DNA of 64,000 nucleotides from a bacterium (GTDB lineage Bacteria; Myxococcota_A; Bradymonadia; UBA7976; UBA1532), in contig JAUHYW010000056.1 in NCBI GenBank assembly GCA_030426085.1, positions 1 through 64,000 on the forward strand. Direction: 5' to 3'. The position numbers and the translations under genes were made by a program. The notes beneath the pieces were generated by a model. That model searched no databases. It was given only the letters and a program-made list of their open reading frames with translations, and was not told where the DNA came from. Numbering within the stretch: position 1 is the stretch's first letter; each line of letters opens with the position of its first letter. Below are positions 9,944 through 18,343 of the stretch, in pieces.

Positions 9944-11011
9944 CTACTCGCCTTCGCCCCCGCCCTTCACCATGCGCAGCGCCTGCTCGAGCAGGCGCCT
10001 CATCTCGGCCTTCTCCAGCGCGCTGCTCGATCCGGGGGAGAAGCTGAGCCGGGCGAGGTCGAAGCCGCCGTCGTCCCGCGGTTCGAGCAGCGGTGATGGG
10101 TGCGCCGGGTCGCGCAGGCCGATGACGTCCCAGGTCTCGATCGGGTGCTGCACGCCCTTGACCCGCACCGCGCCCCGCGCGCTGCACGCGACCTCGTCCT
10201 TGACGAGGTGGTAGGTCGAGCCGCTGATCAGGATGCCGCCCGGCTCGGCGAGCCCCTCCAGCCGCGAGGCCACGTTCACCGGGCTGCCGACGATGGTGTA
10301 GTCCATGCGCCGCTCGGAGCCGAAGTTGCCCACGGTGCAGTGGCCGGTGTTGATGCCGATGCGGGTGCGCAGCGGGCGGTCGATGCCCTTGGCCCGCCAC
10401 ACCTCGGCCAGCCGGTTGTTGGCCGCCTGCATGTCGATGGCCATGCGCACGCACTTCAGCGCCTCCTCGGCGGGGTCGGAGTCGTCCCGGTCGCCGAAGA
10501 AGACCATCACCGCGTCGCCGATGAACTTGTCGATCGTGCCGCCCCACTCGTCGGCGATGTCGGCCATGCGGTTGAGGTAGGTGTTGAGCACGTCGGAGAG
10601 CGCCTCGGCCTCCACCGTGTCGGCCAGCTCGGTGAAGCCGACGAGGTCGGAGAAGAACACCGTCAGCCGCCGCCGGCGGTTGCTGGTGGTCGTCGCCTGG
10701 ATGCCGCCGCCCACGATGAGTTCGAAGAGCTGGCCCGACAGGTAGCGCTTCATGTTGTCGATCAGGCCGACGATGCGGTCGTTGCGCTCGGAGAGCTCGT
10801 TCTCCATCGCGGTGCTGTGCTCGAGCACGGTCGACGAGAGCAGCGACAGGTCGCTGAACTCTTCGACCAGCCGGCGCACCAGCGGCGCCACCCGGCGGCC
10901 GGCGGCTTCGAGGTCGGCCGGGTCGGTCGACGCCTCGAGCGTCGTCAGCAGCGCTTCGAGCCGGTCGAGGTCCAGCCCCCCGGGGCGGGGGTCGTGCAGC
11001 GGGTCGTTCAT
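9944..11011 (-). CDS. Class III adenylate cyclase, cytosolic
   Basis: 355 residues. A helical N-terminal region of about 125 residues, possibly coiled-coil, precedes a class III cyclase catalytic domain (about 130-320). Metal-binding aspartates lie in FFSDLVGFT and FIGDAVMVFFG; the Lys of IDKFIGD and the Asp of MDYTIVGSPVNVASRLE fit ATP rather than GTP specificity. No membrane segment or sensor domain is recognisable. I prefer the ATG at 11011; longer in-frame extension would enter the divergent promoter. It converges on glpK with a 12-bp gap. Probable product: an adenylate cyclase making cAMP, with the N-terminal helices as dimerisation or input module. Confidence 0.88.
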   Translation of the reverse strand: MNDPLHDPRPGGLDLDRLEALLTTLEASTDPADLEAAGRRVAPLVRRLVEEFSDLSLLSSTVLEHSTAMENELSERNDRIVGLIDNMKRYLSGQLFELIVGGGIQATTTSNRRRRLTVFFSDLVGFTELADTVEAEALSDVLNTYLNRMADIADEWGGTIDKFIGDAVMVFFGDRDDSDPAEEALKCVRMAIDMQAANNRLAEVWRAKGIDRPLRTRIGINTGHCTVGNFGSERRMDYTIVGSPVNVASRLEGLAEPGGILISGSTYHLVKDEVACSARGAVRVKGVQHPIETWDVIGLRDPAHPSPLLEPRDDGGFDLARLSFSPGSSSALEKAEMRRLLEQALRMVKGGGEGE

Positions 11012-11121
11012 GGCAGCGAGGATCGCCCATCGGGCCCGCCGACGACAAGCCGGCCGGCGCGACCCGGGTGCCGCCGACGGTATATCGTGATAGATCAATG
11101 ATCGCCGTTCCAGGAGAGCAC

Positions 11122-11625
11122 ATGGGGTCTGGGGGGAAGCCTGCGTCAGCGGGGGCCCGCATCATCTCTTCGAGCTTCGACGTCTCGCTGCTGGCCGAGC
11201 ACGCCCGATGCCACACCTGCGCCGAGTATCTGGCCGAGGTGGCGTCGACCGCCGGCGCCGACAGCGCGCTGACCGCCCGGGAGCTGTCGGCCTGCCTGTT
11301 CGAACTGCTCGAGCTGGCCCGGTCCCATCATGGCCCGGGGCGGGTCGAGCTGGCGCTCGTCGCGCAGCCCGACGGGGTCGAGATCCGGGGCGTCGTGCCG
11401 GCCGACGGGGCCCTCGCGGCGCGCTACGCCGAGTGGCTGACGCCCGACCCGGGGCGGCCGGCCGATGGCCCGGTGGGCGGCCTCGTCGAGCTGGTCGAGC
11501 TGCACCACGCCCGGGTGAGCCGATTCGAGGTCGCCGGCGGGGTCGGGGTCTCGATCCGGGTGCCCGTGCAGCGGGCCGGCGCGGCCGCAGAGGGCGCCCC
11601 CGAGGAGGCCACCGATGGCGAGTGA
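11122..11625 (+). CDS. Degenerate HATPase-like regulator, first gene of partner-switching operon
   Basis: 167 residues. Its central segment, ARELSACLFELLELARSHHG then RVELALV, aligns by pattern with the N-box region of the ATPase encoded at 15170 (YALNELVENAIKFG, RVQVIVG), but the Asn of the N-box is absent and the glycine-rich G1/G2 boxes are not evident. I therefore read it as a non-catalytic GHKL-fold relative. GGAGAG sits just before the ATG at 11122, favouring it over the ATG at 11098. It overlaps the next gene by 11 nt and heads a run of five plus-strand genes to 16055. Binding of the STAS-like domain encoded next is a reasonable guess. Confidence 0.6.
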   Translation: MGSGGKPASAGARIISSSFDVSLLAEHARCHTCAEYLAEVASTAGADSALTARELSACLFELLELARSHHGPGRVELALVAQPDGVEIRGVVPADGALAARYAEWLTPDPGRPADGPVGGLVELVELHHARVSRFEVAGGVGVSIRVPVQRAGAAAEGAPEEATDGE

Positions 11626-12784
11626 GCCCCGCTTCTCGGTCCGCTTCAACGAGAACGATCAGGTCGTCAGCCTCGCCGGGGTGATGCGCCCCGAGACGCC
11701 GGCCGGGCTCGACCCGGTCGTCGCCGCGCTGAACGACGCCGCCGCCCGGGTCCGGGGGCGGCTCTACGTCAACCTCAAGCGGCTGGAGCACATGAGCTTC
11801 GCCGCCCACCGGGTGTTCGCCGCCGCGCTCGAGGCGGCGCTCGAGGCCCACCCCGATCTGTCGCTGACCCTGGTGACCTCGTCGGTGATGCCCTGGGCCA
11901 CCCGGCGCTACGCCCCGCTCGCCGCCCGCCGCCCGCGGCTGAGCGTCGAGCAGTACGACCGGGCGTTCTACCCCGGCCAGGGGGTCATCGAGAGCGACGG
12001 GCTGCTGCCGGTGCTGCGGGCCCAGACCAGCGTCATCTGGAAGCACGAGCGGGCCCTGCTCACGCGCCACGGGCTCAAGCCGGGGGCGACGATCGCCGAC
12101 GTCTGCTGCGGCATCGGCGACTTCGCGATGCTGGTGTGGCGCAACTTCGCGCCCCGGCGCATCGTCGCGGTCGATCACTACCGGCCCTTCCTGGAGTACG
12201 CCCGCACGGTGGCCCGGGACTTCGGCGGCGAGGCCATCGAGTATCAGGCGGGTGACGCCGCGGCGCTGCTGCTCGCCGACGACAGCTTCGACTTCGTCAC
12301 CTCCCGGCTGGCGCTCCAGATCTTCGATCGGCCGGCGGACATCCTCGCCGAGCTCAAGCGCGTCTGCCGCCCGGGGGGCCGGGTCTACGTGACCAACGAG
12401 ATGATGGGTCACATCTACGCCTACCCCAAGGACGAGCCGGTCACCTGGGCCTACCGCCTCATCCCCCGGATGGCCGCCGGGCTGGGCATGGACGTCAACT
12501 TCGGGCCCAAGGCCCGGGCCTACCTGGAGGACACCGGCCTCGTCGACATCAAGGTCGACCTGCTCGAGGTCAACAACCTCAACTCCGACCTGCGCGACTT
12601 CGCCGCCGTGGCCGCCGGCTGGCGGGACTACGTGGTGGGCGAGGTGGCCGCCGCCACCGGCCAGACCCCCGAGGTGACCGCGCGGCTGCGCTCGGCGCTG
12701 GAGGACTTCCTGTATATCGTGGAGAACCGACGGGGCTTCGCCACCTGGCCGATCTACGTCGCATCTGGCCAGAAGCCCGTCTGA
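11615..12784 (+). CDS. STAS-like domain fused to a SAM-dependent methyltransferase
   Basis: 389 residues. Residues 1-125 resemble the small STAS-like protein encoded at 15702: NLKRLEHMSFAAHRVFAAAL corresponds to DMRRLRFLNSSGINTLYKFA there. Residues about 140-389 form a class I methyltransferase with SAM-binding ADVCCGIGDFAML and ELKRVCRPGGRVYVTNE. An anti-anti-sigma type fold joined to a methyltransferase suggests that methylation is controlled by, or targeted through, partner switching. The Ser of LNSSG, the expected phosphosite, is only partly kept (HMSFAA). Substrate unknown. It overlaps the gene before it and ends 19 bp before the SpoIIE phosphatase. Confidence 0.8.
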   Translation: MASEPRFSVRFNENDQVVSLAGVMRPETPAGLDPVVAALNDAAARVRGRLYVNLKRLEHMSFAAHRVFAAALEAALEAHPDLSLTLVTSSVMPWATRRYAPLAARRPRLSVEQYDRAFYPGQGVIESDGLLPVLRAQTSVIWKHERALLTRHGLKPGATIADVCCGIGDFAMLVWRNFAPRRIVAVDHYRPFLEYARTVARDFGGEAIEYQAGDAAALLLADDSFDFVTSRLALQIFDRPADILAELKRVCRPGGRVYVTNEMMGHIYAYPKDEPVTWAYRLIPRMAAGLGMDVNFGPKARAYLEDTGLVDIKVDLLEVNNLNSDLRDFAAVAAGWRDYVVGEVAAATGQTPEVTARLRSALEDFLYIVENRRGFATWPIYVASGQKPV

Positions 12785-12803
12785 TCCACGGAGGCCGCTC
12801 CCC

Positions 12804-15173
12804 ATGCTCGAGACCAGCAGCCGATTCCGCACGAAGTTCATCCTCGTGGCGGGGCTCGGCGTCTTCATCGGCCTGGCGGCGAGCACCCTGGTGGCGCTCT
12901 CCGGGGTGCGCACCCTCAGCGTGGGCGCCACCGACGAGCTGGAGAAGGGCCTGGGGCGGGCCACCCGGGAGTACCTCGAGACCCACGTCGTCGACAGCGC
13001 CATCCGCACCGCCGAGATGTTCAGCCAGGCCCAGGCCGACCTGCGCATCGCGGCGTCCATCGCCCAGGGCATCATCGACCGGGGGCCGACGCTCGACCCG
13101 GTGCACCGGCTGCTGACCGAGGTGCCGGGCGTCTCCGACCGGCTGCGCTACGACGCCGAGGGCAACTGGTACCAGAACGCGGCCAACGAGCCGATGGCGG
13201 TGGCGGTGTGGGGCTACCTGCTCGGCGAGCCGGGCCCCGAGGGGGGGCCGCCGCCGGTGCGGCCCGACGTGCTCGACGCCATCGGCCGGACGGCGATCTA
13301 CGACCTGATCATCCCCCCGTTCCAGCGGGAGGGCAGCAGCAACCTCCAGGTGTATTACGTCGGGCCCGAGGCGGCCCCCTACCTGCGCATCGCCCCCTGG
13401 GCCCCGGCGGCGGCCGAGGCCGACAAGAAGTACCCCGGCCACAACCAGCAGCCGTTCTGGTCGTTCTTCTTCCCCACGCTGGTCGAGAGCTGGATGCAGT
13501 GGGTCGGGGCCGAGGGCGGTCCCGACGCCCGGGAGAGCCAGGTCACCGTTCTGCCGCCCTACGAGGACGCCGGCGGCGGGGGGCTGGTGACGACGTTCTT
13601 CCACCCGCTGTGGAGCCCCGACCGGCGCCGCTTCGAGGGCGCGGTGGGCGTCGACCTGACGCTCAACCAGATCGTCGACTACATCAAGGATCAGCGGATC
13701 TACGACTCGGGCTTCGCCTTCCTCGCCCAGTCGAGCGGCAACGTGCTGGCGGTCAACGCGGCCGGCGAGCGGCTGCTGGGGCTGCGCCAGGGCACCGGCG
13801 CGGGCGGGGCCGGGGTCGACGTGCTGCGGCGCAGCCTCGCCGACAGCGTGCACCCCGAGGTCGCCGAGCTGCCGATGCCCCGGGCCGGGCGGGCCTCCCA
13901 GCGGGAGATCGAGATCGAGGGCCGGCGCTACGTCGTCGCCTTGCAGCGGCTGGCGCCGTTCGACACCTGGACCGGCGCGCTGGGCATCGAGTCCGAGCGG
14001 TGGACCCTGGGGCTGGTGGTGCCGGCCCAGGAGATCTACGGCTCGCTGGAGCGGGCCCGGCGCTCGATCAAGGAGACCACCGCCAAGATCCTCGCCCGGC
14101 AGGCGATCATCACCCTGGCCACGCTGCTGGTGGTGCTGCTCGGCATCTCGGTGCTCAGCCGGCGCATGACCGCCGCCCTCGACGAGCTGTCCCGGGCCGC
14201 CCGGTCGCTGATGGCCAAGGATTACGACGCCAAGGTCGACGTGCACACCGACGACGAGATCGGCGAGCTGGGGGTCGCCTTCAACGCCATGGCGGCCGAG
14301 ATCCGGGCCCACACCCTCAACCTCGAAGACCTCGTGCGCCAGCGCACCGTGGAGCTCGAGCAGGCCAACCGCGAGATCCTGCTGCTCAACGAGCGGCTCA
14401 AGGAGGAGAACCTGCGCATGGGCGCCGAGCTGGCCGTCGCCCGCCGACTGCAGCTCATGGTGCTGCCCGACGAGCAGGAGCTGGCCGACATCGAGGGGCT
14501 CGACATCGCCGGGTTCATGGAGCCGGCCGACGAGGTGGGCGGCGACTACTACGACGTGCTCAGCGGCAGCACCGGGCTCAAGATCGGCATCGGCGACGTG
14601 ACCGGGCACGGGCTCGAGAGCGGGGTGCTGATGATCATGCTCCAGTCGGCGGTGCGCACCCTGGTGCTGGCCGAGGAGCGCGATCCGGAGCGGTTCTTGA
14701 GCATCGTCAACAAGGCGGTCTACCAGAACATCCAGCGCACCGACATCGACCGCTCGCTGACCCTGACCCTGCTCGACTACCGGGATGGGGTGCTGCACCT
14801 CGTCGGGCAGCACGAGGAGGCCATCCTCCTGCGGGCCGACGGCTCGCTGGAGCGCATCGACACCCTGCCCCTCGGCCTGCCGGTGGGCCTGGAGTACGAC
14901 ATCAGCGACTTCCTCGGGCGGCTCGAGGTTCCCCTCGAGCCGGGGGATACGCTGGTGCTCTACACCGACGGCATCACCGAGGCCGAAGACCCCGACGGCG
15001 GGCAGTACGGCCTCGACCGGCTGTGCGCCGTGGCCCAGGCCCACCACACGGCGGACGCGGCGTCCATCAAGGACGCGATCATCGACGACGTGCAGCGTTT
15101 CATCAATTTCCAGAAGGTCTTCGACGACATCACCGTGGTGGTGATCAAGCGCGAGGCCGAGGGGGCGGCGTGA
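12804..15173 (+). CDS. Membrane SpoIIE-type PP2C phosphatase with extracytoplasmic sensor and HAMP
   Basis: 789 residues. A membrane segment (about 11-32) is followed by a large extracytoplasmic region (about 35-425, Cache-like by position and length), a second membrane helix (about 430-452), a HAMP domain with MTAALDELSRAARSLMAKDYDAKVDVHTDDEIGEL pattern split over about 455-505, a coiled coil to about 545 and a SpoIIE phosphatase domain (about 550-789) with metal-binding Asp in ADEVGGDYYDV, GDVTGHG, YTDGITEA and DDITVVV. It should dephosphorylate a STAS-protein phosphoserine in response to a periplasmic signal. Its stop overlaps the GTG start of the cognate ATPase gene. Confidence 0.92.
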   Translation: MLETSSRFRTKFILVAGLGVFIGLAASTLVALSGVRTLSVGATDELEKGLGRATREYLETHVVDSAIRTAEMFSQAQADLRIAASIAQGIIDRGPTLDPVHRLLTEVPGVSDRLRYDAEGNWYQNAANEPMAVAVWGYLLGEPGPEGGPPPVRPDVLDAIGRTAIYDLIIPPFQREGSSNLQVYYVGPEAAPYLRIAPWAPAAAEADKKYPGHNQQPFWSFFFPTLVESWMQWVGAEGGPDARESQVTVLPPYEDAGGGGLVTTFFHPLWSPDRRRFEGAVGVDLTLNQIVDYIKDQRIYDSGFAFLAQSSGNVLAVNAAGERLLGLRQGTGAGGAGVDVLRRSLADSVHPEVAELPMPRAGRASQREIEIEGRRYVVALQRLAPFDTWTGALGIESERWTLGLVVPAQEIYGSLERARRSIKETTAKILARQAIITLATLLVVLLGISVLSRRMTAALDELSRAARSLMAKDYDAKVDVHTDDEIGELGVAFNAMAAEIRAHTLNLEDLVRQRTVELEQANREILLLNERLKEENLRMGAELAVARRLQLMVLPDEQELADIEGLDIAGFMEPADEVGGDYYDVLSGSTGLKIGIGDVTGHGLESGVLMIMLQSAVRTLVLAEERDPERFLSIVNKAVYQNIQRTDIDRSLTLTLLDYRDGVLHLVGQHEEAILLRADGSLERIDTLPLGLPVGLEYDISDFLGRLEVPLEPGDTLVLYTDGITEAEDPDGGQYGLDRLCAVAQAHHTADAASIKDAIIDDVQRFINFQKVFDDITVVVIKREAEGAA

Positions 15174-15697
15174 ACATCGTCATCGGCGACTACCGGCCCG
15201 GGCTCGAGTTCGACACCCGGCTCGACCTGACCTTCCACCCCGAGGAGTTCCCGGTGCACTGGCGGCGGGCGGCGCTGACCGCCGACTTCGCCGCGAGCTG
15301 GTTCGCTCAGGCCGGCGACGGGGTGGGCGACGCGATCAGCTACGCGCTCAACGAGCTGGTGGAGAACGCCATCAAGTTCGGCTCGACCGGCCGGGTGCAG
15401 GTCATCGTCGGCCTCGTGGAGAGCGAGCTGATCATGAAGGTCTCCAACCGGCTGCCGGTGGGCGACGTGCCCGCGCTCGTGGCGCTGCTCGAGGAGATGG
15501 TCAGCGAGGATCCGTGGGAGCTGATCGTGCGCCGGGTCGAGGCCAACGCCGCCGATCCGACCAGCAGCAAGTCCGGGCTGGGATTCCTGACACTGTTGAC
15601 CGACTATGACGCCCGCCTCGGATGGCATATCGTGGACGCCGACGGGCGGCACGCGTGTCTGCACACGCTGGTCTGCCTCAAGACCCAGGAAGGATGA
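15170..15697 (+). CDS. Partner-switching ATP-binding regulator (slr1658-like GHKL ATPase)
   Basis: 175 residues. ISYALNELVENAIKFG is a classic GHKL N-box with the catalytic Glu and Mg-binding Asn; SGLGFLTLLTDYDARLGW near the C-terminus resembles the variant G2 region of the slr1658-type regulators that partner with SpoIIE phosphatases. Probable role: serine kinase or ATP-dependent binding partner of the STAS-like protein encoded 5 bp downstream. The GTG at 15170 overlaps the phosphatase stop (GTGA), which fixes the start and shows tight coupling. Confidence 0.8.
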   Translation: MNIVIGDYRPGLEFDTRLDLTFHPEEFPVHWRRAALTADFAASWFAQAGDGVGDAISYALNELVENAIKFGSTGRVQVIVGLVESELIMKVSNRLPVGDVPALVALLEEMVSEDPWELIVRRVEANAADPTSSKSGLGFLTLLTDYDARLGWHIVDADGRHACLHTLVCLKTQEG

Positions 15698-15701
15698 CCC
15701 G

Positions 15702-16055
15702 ATGAACAGCCCGATGGAGATCAAGGACGCCGGATACCGGGTCTGGTACGAGAGCGCCCGCCAGACCGTGTGGTTCGAAGGCACCCTGCGGCTCAACTCC
15801 GGCGAGTTCGCCGCCATCTCCGACCTGCTCGACCGGGTCGTGGGCACCGCGCCCGATCAGATCACCCTCGACATGCGCCGCCTGCGCTTCCTCAACAGCT
15901 CGGGCATCAACACGCTGTACAAGTTCGCGATCGCGCTGCGCAAACGGGGCGACATCCAGCTCGTGGTGAAGTCGAGCGACGACGTCGGCTGGCAGAGCAA
16001 GTCGCTGCCCAACCTCAAGCGCTTCCTGCCGTCGGTGAAGATCGAGACCGGCTGA
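15702..16055 (+). CDS. STAS-like switch protein (slr1659-like)
   Basis: 117 residues. The pattern LDMRRLRFLNSSGINTLYKFAIALRKRG, given here in part, is the anti-sigma-antagonist core with the presumptive phosphoserine in NSSG (about residues 66-69). It would be phosphorylated by the ATPase encoded immediately upstream and dephosphorylated by the SpoIIE protein. The downstream target is not visible here; no sigma factor or diguanylate cyclase is adjacent. The methyltransferase with the STAS-like N-terminus in the same operon is one candidate partner. Confidence 0.82.
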   Translation: MNSPMEIKDAGYRVWYESARQTVWFEGTLRLNSGEFAAISDLLDRVVGTAPDQITLDMRRLRFLNSSGINTLYKFAIALRKRGDIQLVVKSSDDVGWQSKSLPNLKRFLPSVKIETG

Positions 16056-16079
16056 GCGGCCGCCCCGGTCGACGCTCAG
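16052..16079. terminator. Stop-codon hairpin between convergent genes
   Basis: CTGAGCG (16052-16058) pairs with CGCTCAG (16073-16079) across a 14-nt loop. The TGA and TCA stop codons of the converging genes lie within the arms. No T-run follows; it may act as a bidirectional hairpin terminator. Confidence 0.45.
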
Positions 16080-16717
16080 TCGAAGGTCAGCCCGTCGGGC
16101 AGGGCCAGCTTGGTGCACGCCGCGGCGTACTCCGCGGCGACCTCCCGGGCCATCCGCTGCCGCACGCCGCGCTCGATGTGCTTCTGCTCGCGGGCGGCGT
16201 GGGTCTCGAGCCGGCGGGCGAGGTCATCCTTCGAGATGCTGCGCTTCGAGCGGCACAGCGACTGGGCCCAGCCCTGCATCTCGGCCCGGGCGGCGTCGGC
16301 GGCCGAGACCGGCGCCGGGGCGCCCGGATCCTGCCGCTGGAGGTGGCGGGCGAGCGCCGGGCCGCTGGTGAAGGCGGGCACGCCCTTCAGCTCGAACGGC
16401 GTCTCGCAGGCCATGTGCACCTGCTTCCGGGCCAGGCTGCGCTTCAGGCCCCGGTCGATGTCGCCGGCGAGCTCGCCCTTCAGGACGATCCAGGTCTGGT
16501 CGAGGGTCAGCGGCGACGGGCCCCGGCGGGCCTCGTCGATGCGCATGACGTCGCCGCGCGACGCCTTGCCGTCCCGATCGCGATCCCACAGGGTGCCCCG
16601 GACGTCGAGCCCGGCGGCGGCGGCTTCGACGCCGTCCCAGCGGATGTGACCCAGCTCGGGCGGGCAGGCGACCGGGGTCGACAGCATCACGGTGAGCGTC
16701 AGCAGGGCGGCGGACAT
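16076..16717 (-). CDS. Exported protein with a calcium-binding-like loop, function unknown
   Basis: 213 residues with an N-terminal signal peptide (about 1-17). DRDRDGKASRGDV near residues 45-57 has the spacing of an EF-hand or dockerin calcium loop and lies in a beta-rich segment; the C-terminal half is helical and charged with two cysteines. No enzyme motif is seen. It converges on the partner-switching operon and is monocistronic, with a 259-bp gap on its 5-prime side (16718-16976) that holds only GC-rich sequence with short TGTCGGGTGGGGC repeats. Confidence 0.7.
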   Translation of the reverse strand: MSAALLTLTVMLSTPVACPPELGHIRWDGVEAAAAGLDVRGTLWDRDRDGKASRGDVMRIDEARRGPSPLTLDQTWIVLKGELAGDIDRGLKRSLARKQVHMACETPFELKGVPAFTSGPALARHLQRQDPGAPAPVSAADAARAEMQGWAQSLCRSKRSISKDDLARRLETHAAREQKHIERGVRQRMAREVAAEYAAACTKLALPDGLTFD

Positions 16718-16976
16718 GGGGACCTCCTCGACGCGCGTGGGGGCGCGGTGGGGCTGCTGGGGTGCAAGATCAACGGTGTACCAGCAACGGGCATGCCATC
16801 GGGCCGGGCGGCGCGGGCGCCACAGCGGGGCGGGCTCCGGCCGCTCGGCGGCGGGCGCGGGGCGGGTACATTCGACCCCACCGGGACCGGCGTGTCCCGG
16901 CGTGCCCCGTTTTCGCAGAGGCGCGGGGTTGTCGGGTGGGGCTGTCGGGTGGGGCTGTCCGGACAGGCGGCCGGGC

Positions 16977-17786
16977 TCAGCTCTCGGCCGGTGCGCCTTC
17001 GGCCGGCGCGGGCTCGGCCTCGTCGGCCACCCGGGCCAGCTCGGCCTCGACCCGGGCCTGCACCGCCTGCTCGGCGCCGCGGGTGCGGTCGATCTGGGCC
17101 TCGTACTGGAGCTGCAGGATCTTGTACGCCCGCCGCTCGGACCGCAGGTGGTGTTGCAGGTCGCGCACCGCCGACTCGGCCTTGTCGATCACCGCGACCC
17201 GCTTCTTGTCGGCGGCCCGGGCGCCGCGCTCGGCGTCGATGATGCGATCCTTGAGCTCGCGGTTCTTGTCCCGCTCGGCGTCGAGCTGCTCCCGCAGGCG
17301 CTCGAGGCGGGGGTCGTCCGGCCGGCGGCGGGGGGCCTCCGGCTCGGCGGCGGGGGCCGGCGCGGCGGGGGCGGCGGCCGCGGGGGCCGGCTCGGCCTTC
17401 TGCCGACCGCCGGCGATGCGCCGGGCGCCGTCCAGCTCGGCCTCCAGCTCGGCGATGCGGGCCCGGGCCAGCTCGGCCTCGTTCTTCGAGCTGAGCATCG
17501 CCCGGCGGAAGTCGGACAGCTCGCTCTCGAGGTGATCGACCTTCTCCTGCAACGAGACGGCCTTGTTGTCGGAGGAGCGGCGGGCGTCCTTGATCTGGTC
17601 GAGCTTCTTGTCGGCCTTGCGCTTGTCCTGCCGGGCCTGCTTCGCCGCCTCGTCCTTCTCGGCGGCGACCTTCTCGGCCTCGGCCTGCGCCGCGCGCGCC
17701 TCGGCCAGCTCGGCCCGCGCCGTCTCGAGTTGCTCGGTCAGCGCGGCGATCTGCCGGCGCAGGGCGCCGCCTCCGAACAGTCCCAT
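16977..17786 (-). CDS. Cytosolic coiled-coil protein
   Basis: 269 residues from the ATG at 17786, chosen because GGAGG lies 6 nt upstream; an ATG 21 nt further out is possible. Residues about 8-125 and 165-250 are long charged heptad-rich helices, separated by an Ala/Pro-rich linker around residues 130-160. No signal peptide, membrane segment or catalytic motif. Myxobacterial genomes carry many such structural coiled-coil proteins, but no specific role can be assigned. Confidence 0.75.
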   Translation of the reverse strand: MGLFGGGALRRQIAALTEQLETARAELAEARAAQAEAEKVAAEKDEAAKQARQDKRKADKKLDQIKDARRSSDNKAVSLQEKVDHLESELSDFRRAMLSSKNEAELARARIAELEAELDGARRIAGGRQKAEPAPAAAAPAAPAPAAEPEAPRRRPDDPRLERLREQLDAERDKNRELKDRIIDAERGARAADKKRVAVIDKAESAVRDLQHHLRSERRAYKILQLQYEAQIDRTRGAEQAVQARVEAELARVADEAEPAPAEGAPAES

Positions 17787-17890
17787 CTCATGCCTCCGTC
17801 CGGCCATCGAAGCGCCGGAACATACCGACCCCCGGGGCCGCTGTCCAGGGGCCGCCGCGTCGGTGGGTCACCGGGGCGGGGCCCGCCGGC

Positions 17891-18211
17891 TCACATCGCG
17901 GCGGGGTAGGCCTCGACGATGTGCTTCTCGGGGCGCTCGATCCCGGTCAGCCGGCTGGTGAGGATGTCGTTCTCCCCATTCTCGAACCACAGCAGGCTGT
18001 CGACCGAGGGCTCGAGCTGCGGCTCGAGGCCCGCCGGGCCGGGGCGCACCGCGCCGAAGAGCACCTTGCCGATGGCCGGGTGGTCCGCCCGCCAGGTGCC
18101 GCTCCACAGGTCGCGCACCGCCACGCAGCGCTTGTCGCGCAGGTGGTATTCGGTGTTGCGGGTCACGTACAGCTTGTGCCGGCGGCGGTCGGGGCCGTGA
18201 TACGCGTTCAT
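17891..18211 (-). CDS. Small soluble protein of unknown function
   Basis: 106 residues starting YHGPDRRRHKLYVTRNTEYH. I do not recognise the family. The basic N-terminal DRRRHKLYVTRNTEYHLRD segment is reminiscent of PilZ-type small proteins but the diagnostic RxxxR and D/NxSxxG pair is not complete. The start at 18211 is preferred over 18217 because GGAGG directly abuts the outer ATG but lies 6 nt before the inner one. A sigma70-like promoter lies 40-70 bp upstream. It is divergent from the cystathionine beta-synthase gene. Confidence 0.65.
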   Translation of the reverse strand: MNAYHGPDRRRHKLYVTRNTEYHLRDKRCVAVRDLWSGTWRADHPAIGKVLFGAVRPGPAGLEPQLEPSVDSLLWFENGENDILTSRLTGIERPEKHIVEAYPAAM

Positions 18212-18252
18212 CTGCATCCTCCGGTGTGCTCGACGCGGGGTTGATGTCGCAC

Positions 18253-18281
18253 AATGTAGGATAAACTCCCACCTTGCGCAA
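18253..18281 (-). promoter_or_regulatory. Sigma70-like promoter for the 17891-18211 gene
   Basis: On the minus strand TTGCGC (18281-18276) is followed after 17 bp by TACATT (18258-18253), good -35 and -10 hexamers. On the plus strand the same block offers TTGCGC (18274-18279) with an AATAGA-like -10 near 18296, so divergent promoters for the cystathionine beta-synthase gene may overlap here. Confidence 0.5.
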
Positions 18282-18343
18282 GAACGCCGACGCGCAATAG
18301 ATCGAATGGCCCGGCCCACCCGCCGGCGCACGGAGGTCTCGCC

